Below, piece by piece: positions 24,205-35,846 of a stretch of DNA of 64,000 nucleotides (position 1 is its first letter; the number at the start of each line of letters is the position of its first letter). The stretch comes from Naganishia liquefaciens (taxonomy: Eukaryota > Basidiomycota > Tremellomycetes > Filobasidiales > Filobasidiaceae): contig BLZA01000057.1 of the NCBI GenBank assembly GCA_013423385.1, forward strand, positions 1,533 to 65,532. The letters run 5' to 3'. Under the pieces are notes generated by a model. That model saw only the letters and a program-made list of their open reading frames with translations. It was not told the origin of the DNA and did no database searches. The position numbers and the translations under genes are program-made.

Positions 24205-25366
24205 TCAATAACTAGATCGAGGCGTGAGTAGACCCATAGACATGAACTCCATCGTGGATCCGTCCAGCGGTCGTGCTATCGGATCAAGCATCGCGACATC
24301 TGGAATAACTGCACACAGCCGGTGATCAGCCTTGTGCTCCGAATCGAACTCGCAAGGGACATACCGAACGCCGGCCGCGGCAAAGCCTGAACTCTGTACG
24401 CAAAAGTCGGTTCCGTACCCGTGTGCGGTCTCGTCCTGGACGTCGGCACAGCGATCCCCAATGCACGCAGCTCGTCGGGCGTATGATACGCAATCTCAAA
24501 CGAGCACAGTGGGGTTGTCTTGTCGTTTGGCATTCGGCGAACGATAAAGTACTTTTCGGGCCCAAGGAGTCTCTGTGGCTGTTCGTAACTGCAGCAAGGT
24601 GAGCTTTATCCGCTACAAATCTACAGACCGACGTACGCCGTGATGGCACCGTGCTGTCTTGCTTCCTCGCTGGACGGCTTGATCGCATTCAACTTGCCCG
24701 GAATCCAAGGCGACGTCGGTTCACCCCTGCGCACCCTGTGGATCGAAATCTTGATCGTGCCAATCTCTGCAGACTTGGATGGAGGTGTCGTCGGAGGTGC
24801 TCGGCCCGTCGGTGGTCTACGGACCTGTGCCTGCACGTAGACGTGTCAGCAAGTACAAGGGCAATCTCGACGAACGAAACACGCACGGCTCTCGGATCGA
24901 TAAACTTGAAGACTTTGACTGCAGTATCACTGATCGCCGCGCCCTTGAACGATGTTACTCGATCCCGAGCTTGCGCTCCAATCACATGCGTCGCAATCCA
25001 CCTTCCATCGATGGACAAACGAACCTCCAAGTCTTCCATGCCCGAAGTGTCGAGCGGCGGCAAGGGCGGCTTGGACGTGGCGAGGTGTCGCGCGAGAAGG
25101 TCTTGGTAGCGTCGCGAATGGAAACCGGTCGTATCGACATGGATTCGAAAATTCTACACGGAGGGACGTCAATCCCTTTGTTCGAGACACGGGCGCGTGT
25201 TTGAGCTCACTTTGCCGACCTCGATGGCCATCATACACTTCACCTGTGACTTTTCTCCAGCCTGATGAATCACGCCCCGAAACGCACGACATGGTCTTGC
25301 ATCGATCGTGATCCACACTGCAAAGTCGCCCTGCTTGTCGGCGACATGGTTACCGCTGTCTGCCAT
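24205..25366 (-). CDS. DUF7918-like protein
   Basis: Five exons (25366-25211, 25153-24887, 24830-24637, 24588-24365, 24308-24205) close in phase to 314 aa. The layout resembles basidiomycete DUF7918 proteins: an N-terminal half with alternating beta-type stretches (DFAVWITIDARPC, NFRIHVDTTGF, LEVRLSIDGRWIATHVI) and then a GTIKISIHRV strand, a conserved-looking block ending KYFIVRRM, and a Pro/Thr-rich tail. These proteins are common and often multicopy in mushroom-forming relatives; their function is unknown. The family call rests on remembered pattern, not a search. No signal peptide or membrane segment. It is divergent from TUP1 across about 1 kb. Confidence 0.6.
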
Positions 25367-26401
25367 GCCGCCGCTGGTGTCGGGTGGTGAGTGGGAGGTG
25401 CAGGGGAGGGGATGCATGAAGGCCAGTGATCGGTAGCAGCATACAAAGTGCATCGTCGTCTATTGATAACTAGCCTCCTATCTGAACTGAACAAAAGTCT
25501 CTTCTCCCGCTGCCGCGCACTGCTCTTGTTACCGTCCTTTCGGGATGTGTCATGCAGGAACGCGGATGAGTGTGCACAGAGAGATCAGCAGAGATCTGCA
25601 GACGCGGCGGATCTGCGATCGTCATGGCAGTAATCATGGCCCCGGTGGTCATCTGTGCAGTCCGAGACGCGTATCTCTTGGCTCTCTCGTGATGGTATCG
25701 TATCCTCCTCTCCAAGACTGCCAGAGACTGCTTCTCGACCATCCCAACCCATCCCCTCACGATTAACATTATTGTTGCGCTACCAATTAATGGCCATTCA
25801 TTCGCAAAACGTGGCCCCGTGACGTACACGAAACGGTGCGCCCCGGACGAGCAGGCACCGCAACTACAGCCAGCCAGCCTGCAGCCCGCCGGGGTGGGGT
25901 ACAGTCTAGCTGGGGCAGTACAGCGGCGACAGGTGGTCATTGTTTCTTGAAATTCGGGCTTTTCCTCTTTTCGGTATATACGAGTCCCACAAGGCGACCT
26001 GTTGTCGAGATGGGGCATGCTGGACTATCCGAGGCATGAACGGCATTCCAGAGGGGAAGAGAGAGGCCTGCTGCATAGGTAGAATTGGCAGAATACGAGA
26101 CACCCCGTCCCACGACATTCCAGCGCACTGTCACCCCCCTCCCCCCCAACACCTACACCCTCGCTCCCGCTGCCCGCTGTACCTCGTCCGCGCTAGCTCG
26201 CCCGCCCGGTGCCGTTTGGCTGTTTTGCGTTTCCCTTCCCTTTCTGCTGTGCGACCGAGTTGGCTGGCTGGCGATCACGGGGCGCGTCGAGTCGAGTCGA
26301 GTCGAGCGAGCGAGTGAGCGATTCAACAGTACAGCCAGCCGGCCACGATCACTCGGATTCCCGCGTTCGCGCAGCGTCGTGTCCCCGTCCCGGATCATAG
26401 C
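25367..26401. promoter_or_regulatory. Divergent promoter, DUF7918-like / TUP1
   Basis: About 1 kb shared upstream region. It contains a pentamer repeat GTCGA x4 running into GCGA units (26285-26320) close to the TUP1 start, and a C-rich stretch near 26138-26150. The long leader in front of TUP1 fits a regulatory gene with a sizeable 5' UTR. No TATA box could be assigned with confidence. Confidence 0.5.
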
Positions 26402-28995
26402 ATGTCCGCGATCTATAATGTGCGTACCATCACCCCTCGATGGCCTCATGCGCGCGCGCCCGCCTGACTCCCCTGCAGCACCATAGAATCCCCCCAGCAG
26501 CGATCGCTCCTTCCGCTTCCAATCCGCCCATCGTTCCCATTCCCCAGTCGTCCGCACCCGTGCCGCCGCCGCCCCTGCCGCCATCAGGGAAACAGCCATA
26601 CCCTCCTCTTTTGTCTACCCCGCATACGCGTAACGCGGACGTAGCAGGACCACTACCACCACCACCACCACCACCACCACCCGGGGCATCCACCATGTCT
26701 GGGCCTTTGGCCGCTCAGGGACCGGGACAGGCACCAGGAATCCCCGGAATCGGCGCAGGACACCATCATCACGTCGTTCACCCCAACATTCCCGGCCCAG
26801 CTTCCGTTCCGGGACACATGCTCGCGGGCGTAGGACACGATCGGTTGAATGAATACCTCGAGCTAGTCAGGGGAGAGTATGAAGCGCTGCAGGCAGAGTG
26901 TGTCGTCGTCAAGGGACAAAGAGACGAGTTTGAAAAACAGAGTGAGCGTCCCCTGGTTCGTCCGCTCATGCCTGGACCCGCGCTCACGTACGGCGAACAG
27001 TTCAAGCTCAGATTCAGGAAATCGCGTTGATCAGGCAAAGTCTCTACGAGTTGGAATCACAACACGCAAAGACGCGCAACGAGTACGTCCCCCAATCTCA
27101 TACAAACGATTCCATCCCTGACACTGTCCCAGATTCGAAGGAGAGTGCATCCGCCTCCGACGAGAACTCGACCTCGCACGCAATATCCGACCGACATCCA
27201 ACGGTCCCGCTCCGCTGCACGCAACAGCACCGGGACTCGTCGGCGGCGGAATAGGCGGCGTCCCGAGTTCCCTTCCCGCGCCTCCAGGCGCCGCGACGCA
27301 GAGCGAACGGGAAGTACGAGAGCGTGAAAAAGAGGTCGAACGGGAGCGGGAAAGGGAGCGGGAACGGGAACGGGAACGGGAACGCGATCGGGAGCGGGAA
27401 CGTGATAGAGAGATGGAAAGACGCGAGAGGGAGCATCGTGGATACGCAAAGATGGAAGTCGACGACAAGCCGGGGAAAAATGGTACGTCTCTTTGAGCAC
27501 GCCCTCTTCACAACGTCTAACAGCCTTGTCCAGGCTACCCGCGCGTGACACCCATCCCCGAGCGAGAACGCACCGCTCCGCCCGTCAAATCCCCGGCGAC
27601 AGTGCTCTCCGACCTTGATCCCGATACCGTTCCGCGGGAATTCAAAAAGGAGGGTGCCGAATGGTTCGCCGTGTGGAATCCGCGCAACAAGAAGAACCTG
27701 GATGTATCCCTGGTGCACACGCTGGTGCACGAGAGGTCAGTGCGAGCGTTCTCCTCTGGGTAGACCCGGAAGCTGATACTCGTTTAGCGTCGTGTGCTGT
27801 GTGAGATTCTCAAATGACGGACAGCTTCTTGCGACAGGTTGCAACCGGACCGCGCAGATCTACGATACCAAGACGGGTCAAAAGACACAGTATGTGGTCA
27901 GGAACGCCGCGAAATGAGCTTTCCGCTGATGTTTATACCCCCAGTATCCTCGTCGACGAGGCTGCATCGCAAGCGGGCGATCTGTACATCCGCAGCATAT
28001 GCTTCAGTCCAGACGGCAAATTCCTCGCCACCGGTGCGGAAGATCGTCAAATCAGGGTAAGCACGTCGTCCGCGAGACTGCACCGCCGCTGACCCCTTGG
28101 CAGATCTGGGACATTGCAAAGAAACGCATCAAGCACCTCTTGACGGGCCACAATCAGGAAATCTACTCGCTCGACTTTTCTCGCGACGGACAGTTCCTCG
28201 TTTCCGGCTCGGGCGACAAGAGCGCGCGAATCTGGGATATCAACAGCGGACACTGCGTGTTCGACTTGAAGATTGAGGATGTTGTGCTTGGCGAAGCAGG
28301 GCCGATTGATGCCGGCATCACGTCGGTGGCTTGTGAGTGTTGGTCGACTCGTGATTCTTGGCCTCCTGACACCCGACCGTTCGCTTAGTGTCGCCCGATT
28401 CAAAACTCGTCGCTGCAGGAAGTCTTGATACGATCGTGCGCGTCTGGGACACGAGAACGGGCCAACAGGTCGAACGGCTGCGCGGGCACAAGGATTCCGT
28501 CTACAGCGTTGCCTTTTCTCCCGCCGGAGATTCTCTGGTTTCTGGTTCGCTCGACAAGAGCCTTAAAGTGTGGGATCTCAGGCAGACCAAGTTGGCTGCA
28601 GAACGGGCGCAGCCGGGACACCCCTCGCCAACGGGACTCGGTGTGCTGCAACAGACACTGGTCGGTCACAAGGTGAGTCATTTGCCTCTAGGTTTCCAAT
28701 CCTCGCTAACGCCGCTATAGGATTATGTACTCTCGGTTGGTACCACACCCGATGGCGCCTGGATCGTGTCGGGGTCCAAAGACCGCAGTATACAATTCTG
28801 GCAGCCGGACGGACAGGCACAATTCTTGCTGCAAGGGCACAAGAATTCAGGCAAGTCGCATTCCACTGAACCATCTCGTGCCCTGGCTGACATCTCGCCC
28901 CAGTCATCTCCATCGACCTGGCCAAGAGTGGAAACCTGTTTGCAAGCGGCAGCGGCGACTGCCATGCTCGAATTTGGCAGTATACGAATGTGTAG
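26402..28995 (+). CDS. TUP1: TUP1 general transcriptional corepressor
   Basis: Eleven exons (26402-26419, 26479-26941, 27001-27082, 27133-27482, 27534-27735, 27788-27889, 27945-28056, 28104-28332, 28389-28672, 28721-28850, 28904-28995) close in phase to 687 aa. The N-terminal third has [18 protein letters not shown], typical of basidiomycete Tup1, then a coiled-coil Tup_N tetramerisation domain ([18 protein letters not shown] to [15 protein letters not shown], about 118-188). A Glu/Arg repeat links it to a C-terminal seven-bladed WD40 propeller ([52 protein letters not shown] and others). Tup1 works in the nucleus with Ssn6/Cyc8, recruited by DNA-binding repressors to block transcription, including sugar and mating control. 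The last intron (28851-28903) starts with GC rather than GT; without its removal the last WD repeat is lost. The very short first coding exon (18 nt) is unusual but in phase. Confidence 0.93.
27298..27425 (+). repeat. Glu/Arg hexamer repeat inside TUP1
   Basis: A run of near-perfect GAACGG/GAGCGG-type hexamers encodes about 40 residues of alternating Glu and Arg with a few Asp and Lys. It sits between the Tup_N coiled coil and the WD40 propeller. Such sequences usually form a single extended charged helix; being a short DNA tandem repeat it is prone to length change between strains. Confidence 0.85.
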
Positions 28996-30162
28996 CGAAG
29001 GTTGTATAATTACGGACGTGATTCAGGACCTCCATGTGTTGCATAAGAAGACGCTGCGTGTTTGGCGGCTGTGAAGCCCAAGGCAGCTGTCTGCATGCGA
29101 CGGCGCTGTCTCATATGGTATGATCCAGAAGTGAGGGCGAGTCGACTGTCCCGGGTCTTGCGGGGAGGCACGGGATCAGCGCATACGTTCGAGCGACTAT
29201 TACGCTCATACGACATCAGTTGCTGCCGGCGATGACACGGATCTGCTTTGCGTTTCACAAAGCGCGACCGAGTTTTGGCGCCGAGATGGGTGTGGTCACG
29301 AACGGAGTCAGGCCGAGCCCTCTTTTGGCCTATATCCAGGAAGCTTGTCAACGTCGATAATACCAGCGGGCCGGCCAATGGAGGGAACGTTCAGGTCTTA
29401 ATAGCGTTTCGAATCGGAGGTAAACGCGATTCTGAATGCCAGCGTTCATGCTTTGATGTCCCCCGGCATCGCGACTGGACCAAATGTTTGCGATACGGTA
29501 TCAGCTCGCCGTGTGACTTGATCTTTTGACAATCGTTCAAAATCGGTCAAGTAATACCTATCGAACGCGAGAAGCCAGAGTGACGACGCCTGTCCGGAGG
29601 CCCTTCAACCTCGCGACAACTTTCTCTATGCCCCTATCCTTTGTCTTACACATCCTACGTCGTCAACATCGCAGGCAATCCCGGTCCTGGCGCGCCTAAA
29701 TACCAGCGCCGCGGGCTATGAAACAAGACGCTTGGGCAGATTCTTCGAGCTGAGCGCCCGTCTCACGGCGATGACTGCCATATCCGTGCGACGATGAACG
29801 GTCAGCGCGTTCATGTCCCCATGCGGCGCTCCAAGGGAAGGGAAAATTGGCAGGCCTGGGGATGACTCCAATTGACTAGTTTCAACGACCGCTCGGCTCC
29901 CCACGGTAACTCTCTGCCCAATGCGTTGACCTTTAATTCTAAATCGTACAGATTATTGCCCTGTTCGCTCGCAGTTCCGGCGCACAGGTCATCTCGCTCA
30001 CTTGATATGCGCGCGACTGACGCGGCGGGTCGACGTGCCTCCCTCCATTATCATCAAAGCTTGCTTATGCATCGCATGAATGTTCTTTACACAACCTATC
30101 ATGCACCTCTCCTTCTTTTTGTTTACTATGCGACTCCTACCATCCTTTTATCTATTCCCCCT
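28996..30162. other. Convergent spacer, TUP1 / enoyl reductase
   Basis: About 1.2 kb between two converging genes. It should contain both 3' UTRs. Several open frames exist on both strands but none has a recognisable domain or a plausible splice structure. Confidence 0.5.
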
Positions 30163-31452
30163 CTAGACACTGGCAACCTTGTACACCAACTTGGACGCCG
30201 ACACCTTGCCATTCTTCATGAGCTCGAACCCGTCCAAGATGCCATCGAGCCCGCCGTCCCTGTCCGTGATCGGGTTCGGTCGGATGCCAAACTCGCCGAC
30301 AAAGCGAGGCGTGTCCTTGCAGAGCTTGACGTAGAATTCTCGGTCCGAGGGAACGGCGGGAATCTTTTGGCCGGGCATGAATTCGAATTCCTGGCGGGGG
30401 CAGGGGAGCAAGGGATGATGAGTGAGCCGCGCCACCAAAGGACGAGGGATAGCCATCGACTCACATTGCCCATCAACGTGTACGCCAACGTCGTCTCGGT
30501 CTCGATTCCCTTTTCCTCGGCCAATTTCTTGCCCTCTTCGCTGATCGGCAACAACATGTTGTACTTGCGCTTGCCCTCGGTACCAAACGACTCGAGGCAA
30601 ATCTTGAACGACCCGCCCTCGGAAATGGTATCGAGACACTTGGCCAACTTGCCACCCGTCACCTCTCGGATCGCCTTGACCGCCTTGTCCTCGTCATGAT
30701 AATCCACCGCCTCGTCGGCACCAAACTCTTTCACGAGATCAAAGTTTCGGGGGCTCGCCGTCGTGACGACCTTGTAACCGGCGAGCTTTGCCAATTGCAG
30801 CGCAAACAACCCGACACTTGTGGATCCGCCGTAGATCAAGATCCAATCCTTTCCATCGGCCTTTTCCGGCGGATACGGCAATCCAAGACGCGTGTAGAGG
30901 ACTTGGGCGGCCGTGGTGAACCCGACGCCGTACGTGGGTGCTTCATGCAGCGTCACGGGACCCTCGGTGGGCACCTTCCATGCGAGATCGCTGGGAACGC
31001 GGAGGTACTCTGCCGCGGGAACCCGTCAGCTCAACGCCGATGCCGCCAACGGACGAGGCCACCTACCGGCAAACGATCCCTTGTCGGTAAACTTTCCACC
31101 GTGGACCATGCCCGCAACATGATCGCCCACCTTCCACCCGGCATTCACAAGGCCCTCGCCCAACTGAACGACCACGCCTGCATAATCACACCCAATCACC
31201 GTTCCGGGCGGACTGAGATACGCCGAGTGTTTCCAGTCGGTTGGGTTTTGCGATACGTAGGCGACCTTGACGAGGATTTCATTCTTGTCGAGCGCGGGGA
31301 CGGGATGGTCTTTGACCTCGGCGCGTTTTTCCTGTGCGGCGAGGGCGGGGGGGAACGGTGTGAGGACGACGACACGGCGCGCGATGGGGGGAGGGGCTTA
31401 CGGATTCGTGCTGAACGAGAGCTCGCATGGTGGATGGGATGTGGGTGGACAT
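30163..31452 (-). CDS. Zinc-independent MDR enoyl reductase (ToxD-type)
   Basis: Four exons (31452-31402, 31331-31067, 31009-30465, 30390-30163) close in phase to 362 aa. It shows the medium-chain reductase pattern: an N-terminal GroES-like part (EILVKVAYVSQNPTDWKH, VIGCDYAGVV, GWKVGDHVAG) and a Rossmann part with IYGGSTSVGLFALQLAK, then VVTTASPRN and GADEAVDYHD. The zinc-binding Cys/His pairs of alcohol dehydrogenases are absent, as in quinone oxidoreductases and the trans-acting enoyl reductases (LovC/ToxD type) of fungi. It probably reduces an activated C=C double bond with NADPH in the cytosol. No polyketide synthase lies nearby, so a secondary-metabolite role is not supported here. Start could also be the in-frame ATG at 31428. 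It is divergent from SCH9. Confidence 0.87.
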
Positions 31453-32908
31453 GGTGGATGTGATGGGATGTGGGTGAGGGAATGGGAGACGGGGAGGCGA
31501 GAGTACCATGGGCGGGGCGAGTGCGTATATATGGGCTGGGGGGGATGACTAATGCATGACTAAGCCCTCCCCCGTATGCGTCATCCTCGCATGACTGGCC
31601 ATGCGTGACATTCCCCAAGGCAACCTGCCTCTTCGATTCGATTCGATTCGGTATCGACAGAGTTGGGCATGTGCATCGACTCGAACGACAGACTCCCTGG
31701 CAGCTGGCAGCTCGCAGCTGGAACCTCGTCCCGCATTAGCTCTAGAGATTTCTAGACAAGAATGTCACGGCGATGTGCGACGTGGCGCGTTCCAATTATA
31801 TACCTTGTGCGTTCCACCTCGTCTTGCATTCACGCAAACAGCCGCGAACGCGAACGGGTAAGAGGCATATCAACAGGTGCACAGATGTCTATAGACCATG
31901 CAAGTTGCGTTCGCGGTGTCGCAAGTGCCTCCAACAAAACGACTGGGAATACCTGTCTGCGTATCGCGACTCGCGTTCAACCCGCTTTTGGGCTGGAGAA
32001 TTCGCGGATGACCTGTTGCCCACGCGCGAACGGACGTGGACGGTCAAAAGTTATAGCAACAGAGGCACAAACATCTATAGAATATATGCCTTTGCGTTCG
32101 CGAGATTGCCAGGACCTGCAAACGGGATGCGAACCCCATTCGCGAGTGACGACCTGCCCCGCGATCCGCGTTTTGGCTGGGGAAATCGCCGTTCTTTCAG
32201 CGCACGGATGTCTATAGACCATGTAGTTGCGTTTTGCGGCCGTTGCGCAAGTGTTTGTTTGTCAACGGAATGAATATCGACTCGACCAAACTGCTCGCCC
32301 TGGTCCCCCTTACGAGTATCGCGCGGGTCGGCTGCATCCCGCGCGCGCGTGTTGGCCCTTGCTTTCCGGCAGTTTACAAAAAGATGCTCAAGCAATTGAA
32401 GCGGTCGACGCATAGAGGCGAGCCTGCTGATGGCAAGGGCGATGGCAAGGGACGTCGGTCACGGACCTGGGTCGTCCCGTCACCCTGGAACGAGCTCGAC
32501 ACCCAAGGAACAACTTTCCCCCCTTTCCCCCTCCCCCTCCCCCTCCCCCTCCCCCACTGCCCGCTAATGACGTGTATTTCTCCATGACGTCAAGGGTGAC
32601 ATCTGGGTCTGCCCAAGTGGCGAGATGGTGGCATCCGATAGCGAGGCCCCTGCCACCCTGTCCTCGTCTCATCGCCCGTGTGTCTAGAGCATCCCACGCC
32701 GCCCCCTCCTCGGCCCGTGTGTCTCCTGCCTGTGGCTATACCAGTTGACCCCCTCCCCCCCGGTGACGCGCCGTTGCTTCCGCCGAGACGAGAGCCGGGA
32801 CAGTGGATTGCATTCATTCATTCATCTTATTCGAGTCAACCGCCGCCGTCATCCCCACCCGCGGCATAGTGTATTCCACTGCATTCCATCCCCACCCAAC
32901 ACCCCGTC
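31453..32908. promoter_or_regulatory. Divergent region, enoyl reductase / SCH9
   Basis: About 1.45 kb between two divergent start codons. It contains the three-copy diverged repeat at 31884-32240 and a long pyrimidine tract (repeated CCCCCT) at about 32517-32561, followed by a GC-rich leader of SCH9. No gene was recognised; open frames here are explained by the repeat or by base composition. Confidence 0.55.
31884..32240 (+). repeat. Three-copy diverged tandem repeat
   Basis: The palindrome-bearing block (GATG)TCTATAGA occurs at 31884-31895, 32071-32081 and 32207-32218. Each is followed by a TTGCGTT(T/C) block with GCG-rich flank, and the first two units also share CGCGTTTTTGGCTGG-like and GAAATCGC-like blocks further on. 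Spacing is about 187 and 136 bp, so the units have diverged by insertion or deletion as well as substitution. It lies in the upstream region shared by the enoyl reductase and SCH9 genes. Confidence 0.6.
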
Positions 32909-35846
32909 ATGCTCAAGGTGAGTTCCATTCGTCCCTCCTCATTGCCCCCGCTCACCCGCCCCGCCCCAGCAATTCTGGCCATCCACGCCCTCGGCCAGCA
33001 ACGCCCAGCTTCCGGGACCGCCGGACCAAGCCACCCCGCGCGCACCCGTCGCCAACCCATTCGACCAGCAGCAGCAGCAGCAGCAGCAGCAACCCGCCCC
33101 CGCGGCCGACCCCCCACGCGCCCCCCATACGGGTCCCGCAGCCGCCGTCATGTCCGCCGGCGACCACCAAGCCCGCTCGTCTCCGAAACTCGGACCCGCC
33201 GCGTTCCCTTCGGGATTGAAGACCCCAACGACCGGGGAATTCGGTAGCAGTGTACACGGTGCTGGGGCGCCCATGACACCGCCTGCGACGCTCGGAGCCT
33301 CGAGGCCGACGACGGGCGTTACCATCGGCGACTCGCTCGGCGGGACGTCGGGGATGGGTTTCGGCTTGCGTGAACCGCCCAAGATGCGCAGGGCCTTGAC
33401 GGGCGGTGCGAGTGCCATGGCGAGCGGCAGCAGTAGCAGCAACAGCAGCAGCAGTGGAGCACCCGGGGCAAACACCACGACCGCCGACGACACTCAACAG
33501 CACAGCCCGGAACGTGCACCGCGCGGGACACTCAAGATCAAGATTCTCGCCGGCCGAGGCCTCGCCATCCCGCCGACCACGAGCGCCGACCCGGGCGCGA
33601 AACCGGAACCGTACGTCGTCATCCAATTCGAGCAAAACGAATTCGTCTCGCGTCCACCCGTCAAACCCTCGGCCCGTCCTGCCGCCGCCACCGCCACCGC
33701 CGACAGCAAGCAGCCCGCCTTGCCACGTACAAACTCGTACGGACCCTCGCTCGGGATCGGATCCATCAGTCGTGCATTTGCCGATGCCGCCAGACGGACA
33801 AAGAGCGCCAAGAATGTCAATGCCGGGAAATCCGGCAGCGGTGCATCGACGCCCAAGATTGACGAACAGGCGGCGGGACTCGGCAGTGCCGCGCCGTCGG
33901 ATCCGGTATGGAAGGATGAAGTATCCTTGTCAGTCCTCTCCCCCCCCGCCCCCCCCCCCCGCTTCTCCTTTTTTTTGCATCCCGCGCTGCATTTAAACCC
34001 GCCCCCCCCCCCCTCCCCTCAGCGACGTCACATCCCCCGACTCGATCATCTACGTCTCCGTCTACGACCGCGCCAAGGCCGGCGAGGGATTCCTCGGCGT
34101 CCGGGAAATCAAACCCGTCCTGACGGACGGATGCACGATCGATAATTGGTTCCCGCTCGCACCGCGCGAGGGCGACGACAAGGTGACGGGTGAGATTTGG
34201 CTGCAAATCAGCTATGATGCGCTCAAGGTGCGTCTGTCAGCGCCCCCCTCCCCCCTTCCGCCCCTACTGACATCCCTCCATCCAGTCCCGCCGAGCCCTG
34301 ACGCCCAGGGACTTTGAAATCATGAAGCTCATCGGCAAGGGCACGTTTGGCAAGGTATTCCAAGTCCGTAAACGCGACACCAAGCGCATCTACGCCATGA
34401 AGATGCTCTCGAAAAAGGACATTGTGGCGAAAAAGGAAATCGCCCACACGATCGGCGAACGCAAGATTCTTCAGCGCTCGCTCGACTGCCCGTTTCTCGT
34501 CGGACTCAAGTTTAGCTTCCAGACCGAGGAGTACCTGTTTTTCATCACAGACTACAAGAGCGGCGGCGAGCTGTTTTGGCATTTGCAAAAGGAAGGACGA
34601 TTCACCGAGACGCGCGCAAGGTTCTATGTCGCCGAACTCGTGCTCGCGCTCGAGCATTTGCACAAGTTTGACATTGTCTATCGGCAAGTCCCCCCGGTCC
34701 ACGCCCATCTCCCCCGCGCTGACCTCGCTCCCCTCCCTCCCTCTCAGCGACCTGAAACCCGAAAACATCCTCCTCGACGCGACCGGCCACGTCGCCCTGT
34801 GCGACTTTGGCCTCTCCAAGCCCGACCTCGGCGCCGGCCAACTGACCAACACGTTCTGCGGCACGACCGAATACCTCGCGCCCGAGGTCCTGCTCGATGA
34901 CCACGGCTACTCCAAGCTCGTCGATTTCTGGTCGCTCGGCGTGTTGCTGTTTGAAATGTGCTGCGGATGGAGTCCATTCTACTCCGAGGATGTGCAGCAA
35001 ATGTACAAGAATATCTGTTTCGGCAAGATTCGTTTCCCGCGCGGTGTAATTGGCGAGGACGGCAAGCAGTTTGTCAAGGGGGTGCGTCATAGTCGGCTGC
35101 TCGCCGCACGACCCCGATCCACTGATCCCTCGCTCCGCAGCTCTTGAACCGCAACCCGAAACACCGTCTCGGCGCTGAACGCGACGCGGCCGAGCTCAAG
35201 GAACACCCGTTCTTCAAGTCGATCGACTGGCACCTGCTCGCCAACAAGCAGATCACGCCACCTTTCAAGCCCGTCGTCGAGTCGGACGAGAGCGTCGCCA
35301 ACTTTGACCCGCTCTTTACGTCGTCCGACCTGCGCGATATTCCGTTTGAATGGGGCGTCGGGGATATTGGCGGCAGCGGCGGCGGCAGCGGCGGGGCGAC
35401 CTCGAGCTCGGGACATTCGTACAACGGGCCCGGCGGCGGGATCTCGGCGAGCGGCGGCAGCAAGACAACATCCGGAGCGGGATCCATGGCGATCAAGCCG
35501 ACGCGCCCGCCTCTTGCGCCCGCCGGGGGCAGCCCGCTCACGAGCAGCATACAGGAAAACTTTCGCGGATTCACGTATACGGGCGAGTCCATGCTGGTGA
35601 GTTTGGGCGGCGGCGGCGGCGGCGGCGGGGGGAGGCCATTCCGCATACGGCGCGATCAGGGACGCTCACACACATTTCACGCAGCCCATGTCATCGCTCG
35701 CTCTCGCACACAACGAGGAATACGAGGGTGGTTCGGACGAAGAGGCGATACAAGAAGAGGACGAAGAGTACGAGTATTCACGCGACGGGGACAATGACGA
35801 TGGCTCGCGCACACGGCGTCAGAGCGATGTGGATATGGAGGCCTAG
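32909..35846 (+). CDS. SCH9: SCH9-type AGC kinase with C2 domain
   Basis: Seven exons (32909-32917, 32970-33928, 34023-34227, 34286-34683, 34748-35081, 35141-35596, 35685-35846) close in phase to 840 aa. N-terminus: low complexity with a short polyQ. About 205-385: a C2 domain (GTLKIKILAGRGLAIP, PYVVIQFEQNEFVS, IIYVSVYDRAKAGEGFLG). From about 400: a complete AGC kinase with GKGTFGKV loop, YAMKML lysine, YRDLKPEN catalytic loop, CDFGLS, activation loop FCGTTEYLAPE, and a C-tail with NFDPLF turn region and FRGFTYTGES hydrophobic motif. C2 plus AGC kinase is the Sch9 layout: a TORC1-activated kinase controlling growth, ribosome biogenesis, stress and lifespan. The intron at 34684-34747 begins with GC (GCAAGT) and splits the Arg codon of the catalytic loop. 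Intron 2 is extremely C-rich. The gene sits beside RPL12, but that is probably coincidence. Confidence 0.93.

Noticed and set aside
24340-24370. tRNA-like B box (GAGTTCGATTC on the minus strand)
   Set aside because: No matching T-stem, anticodon arm or acceptor; it lies in an intron of the DUF7918-like gene.
27098-27730. A 210-aa open frame antisense to TUP1
   Set aside because: It is the mirror of the Glu/Arg repeat and flanking coding sequence (Pro/Phe/Leu-rich low complexity); no independent support.
30163-31452. Polyketide cluster enoyl reductase
   Set aside because: ToxD-type reductases can serve polyketide synthases, but no synthase, tailoring enzyme or cluster regulator is adjacent.
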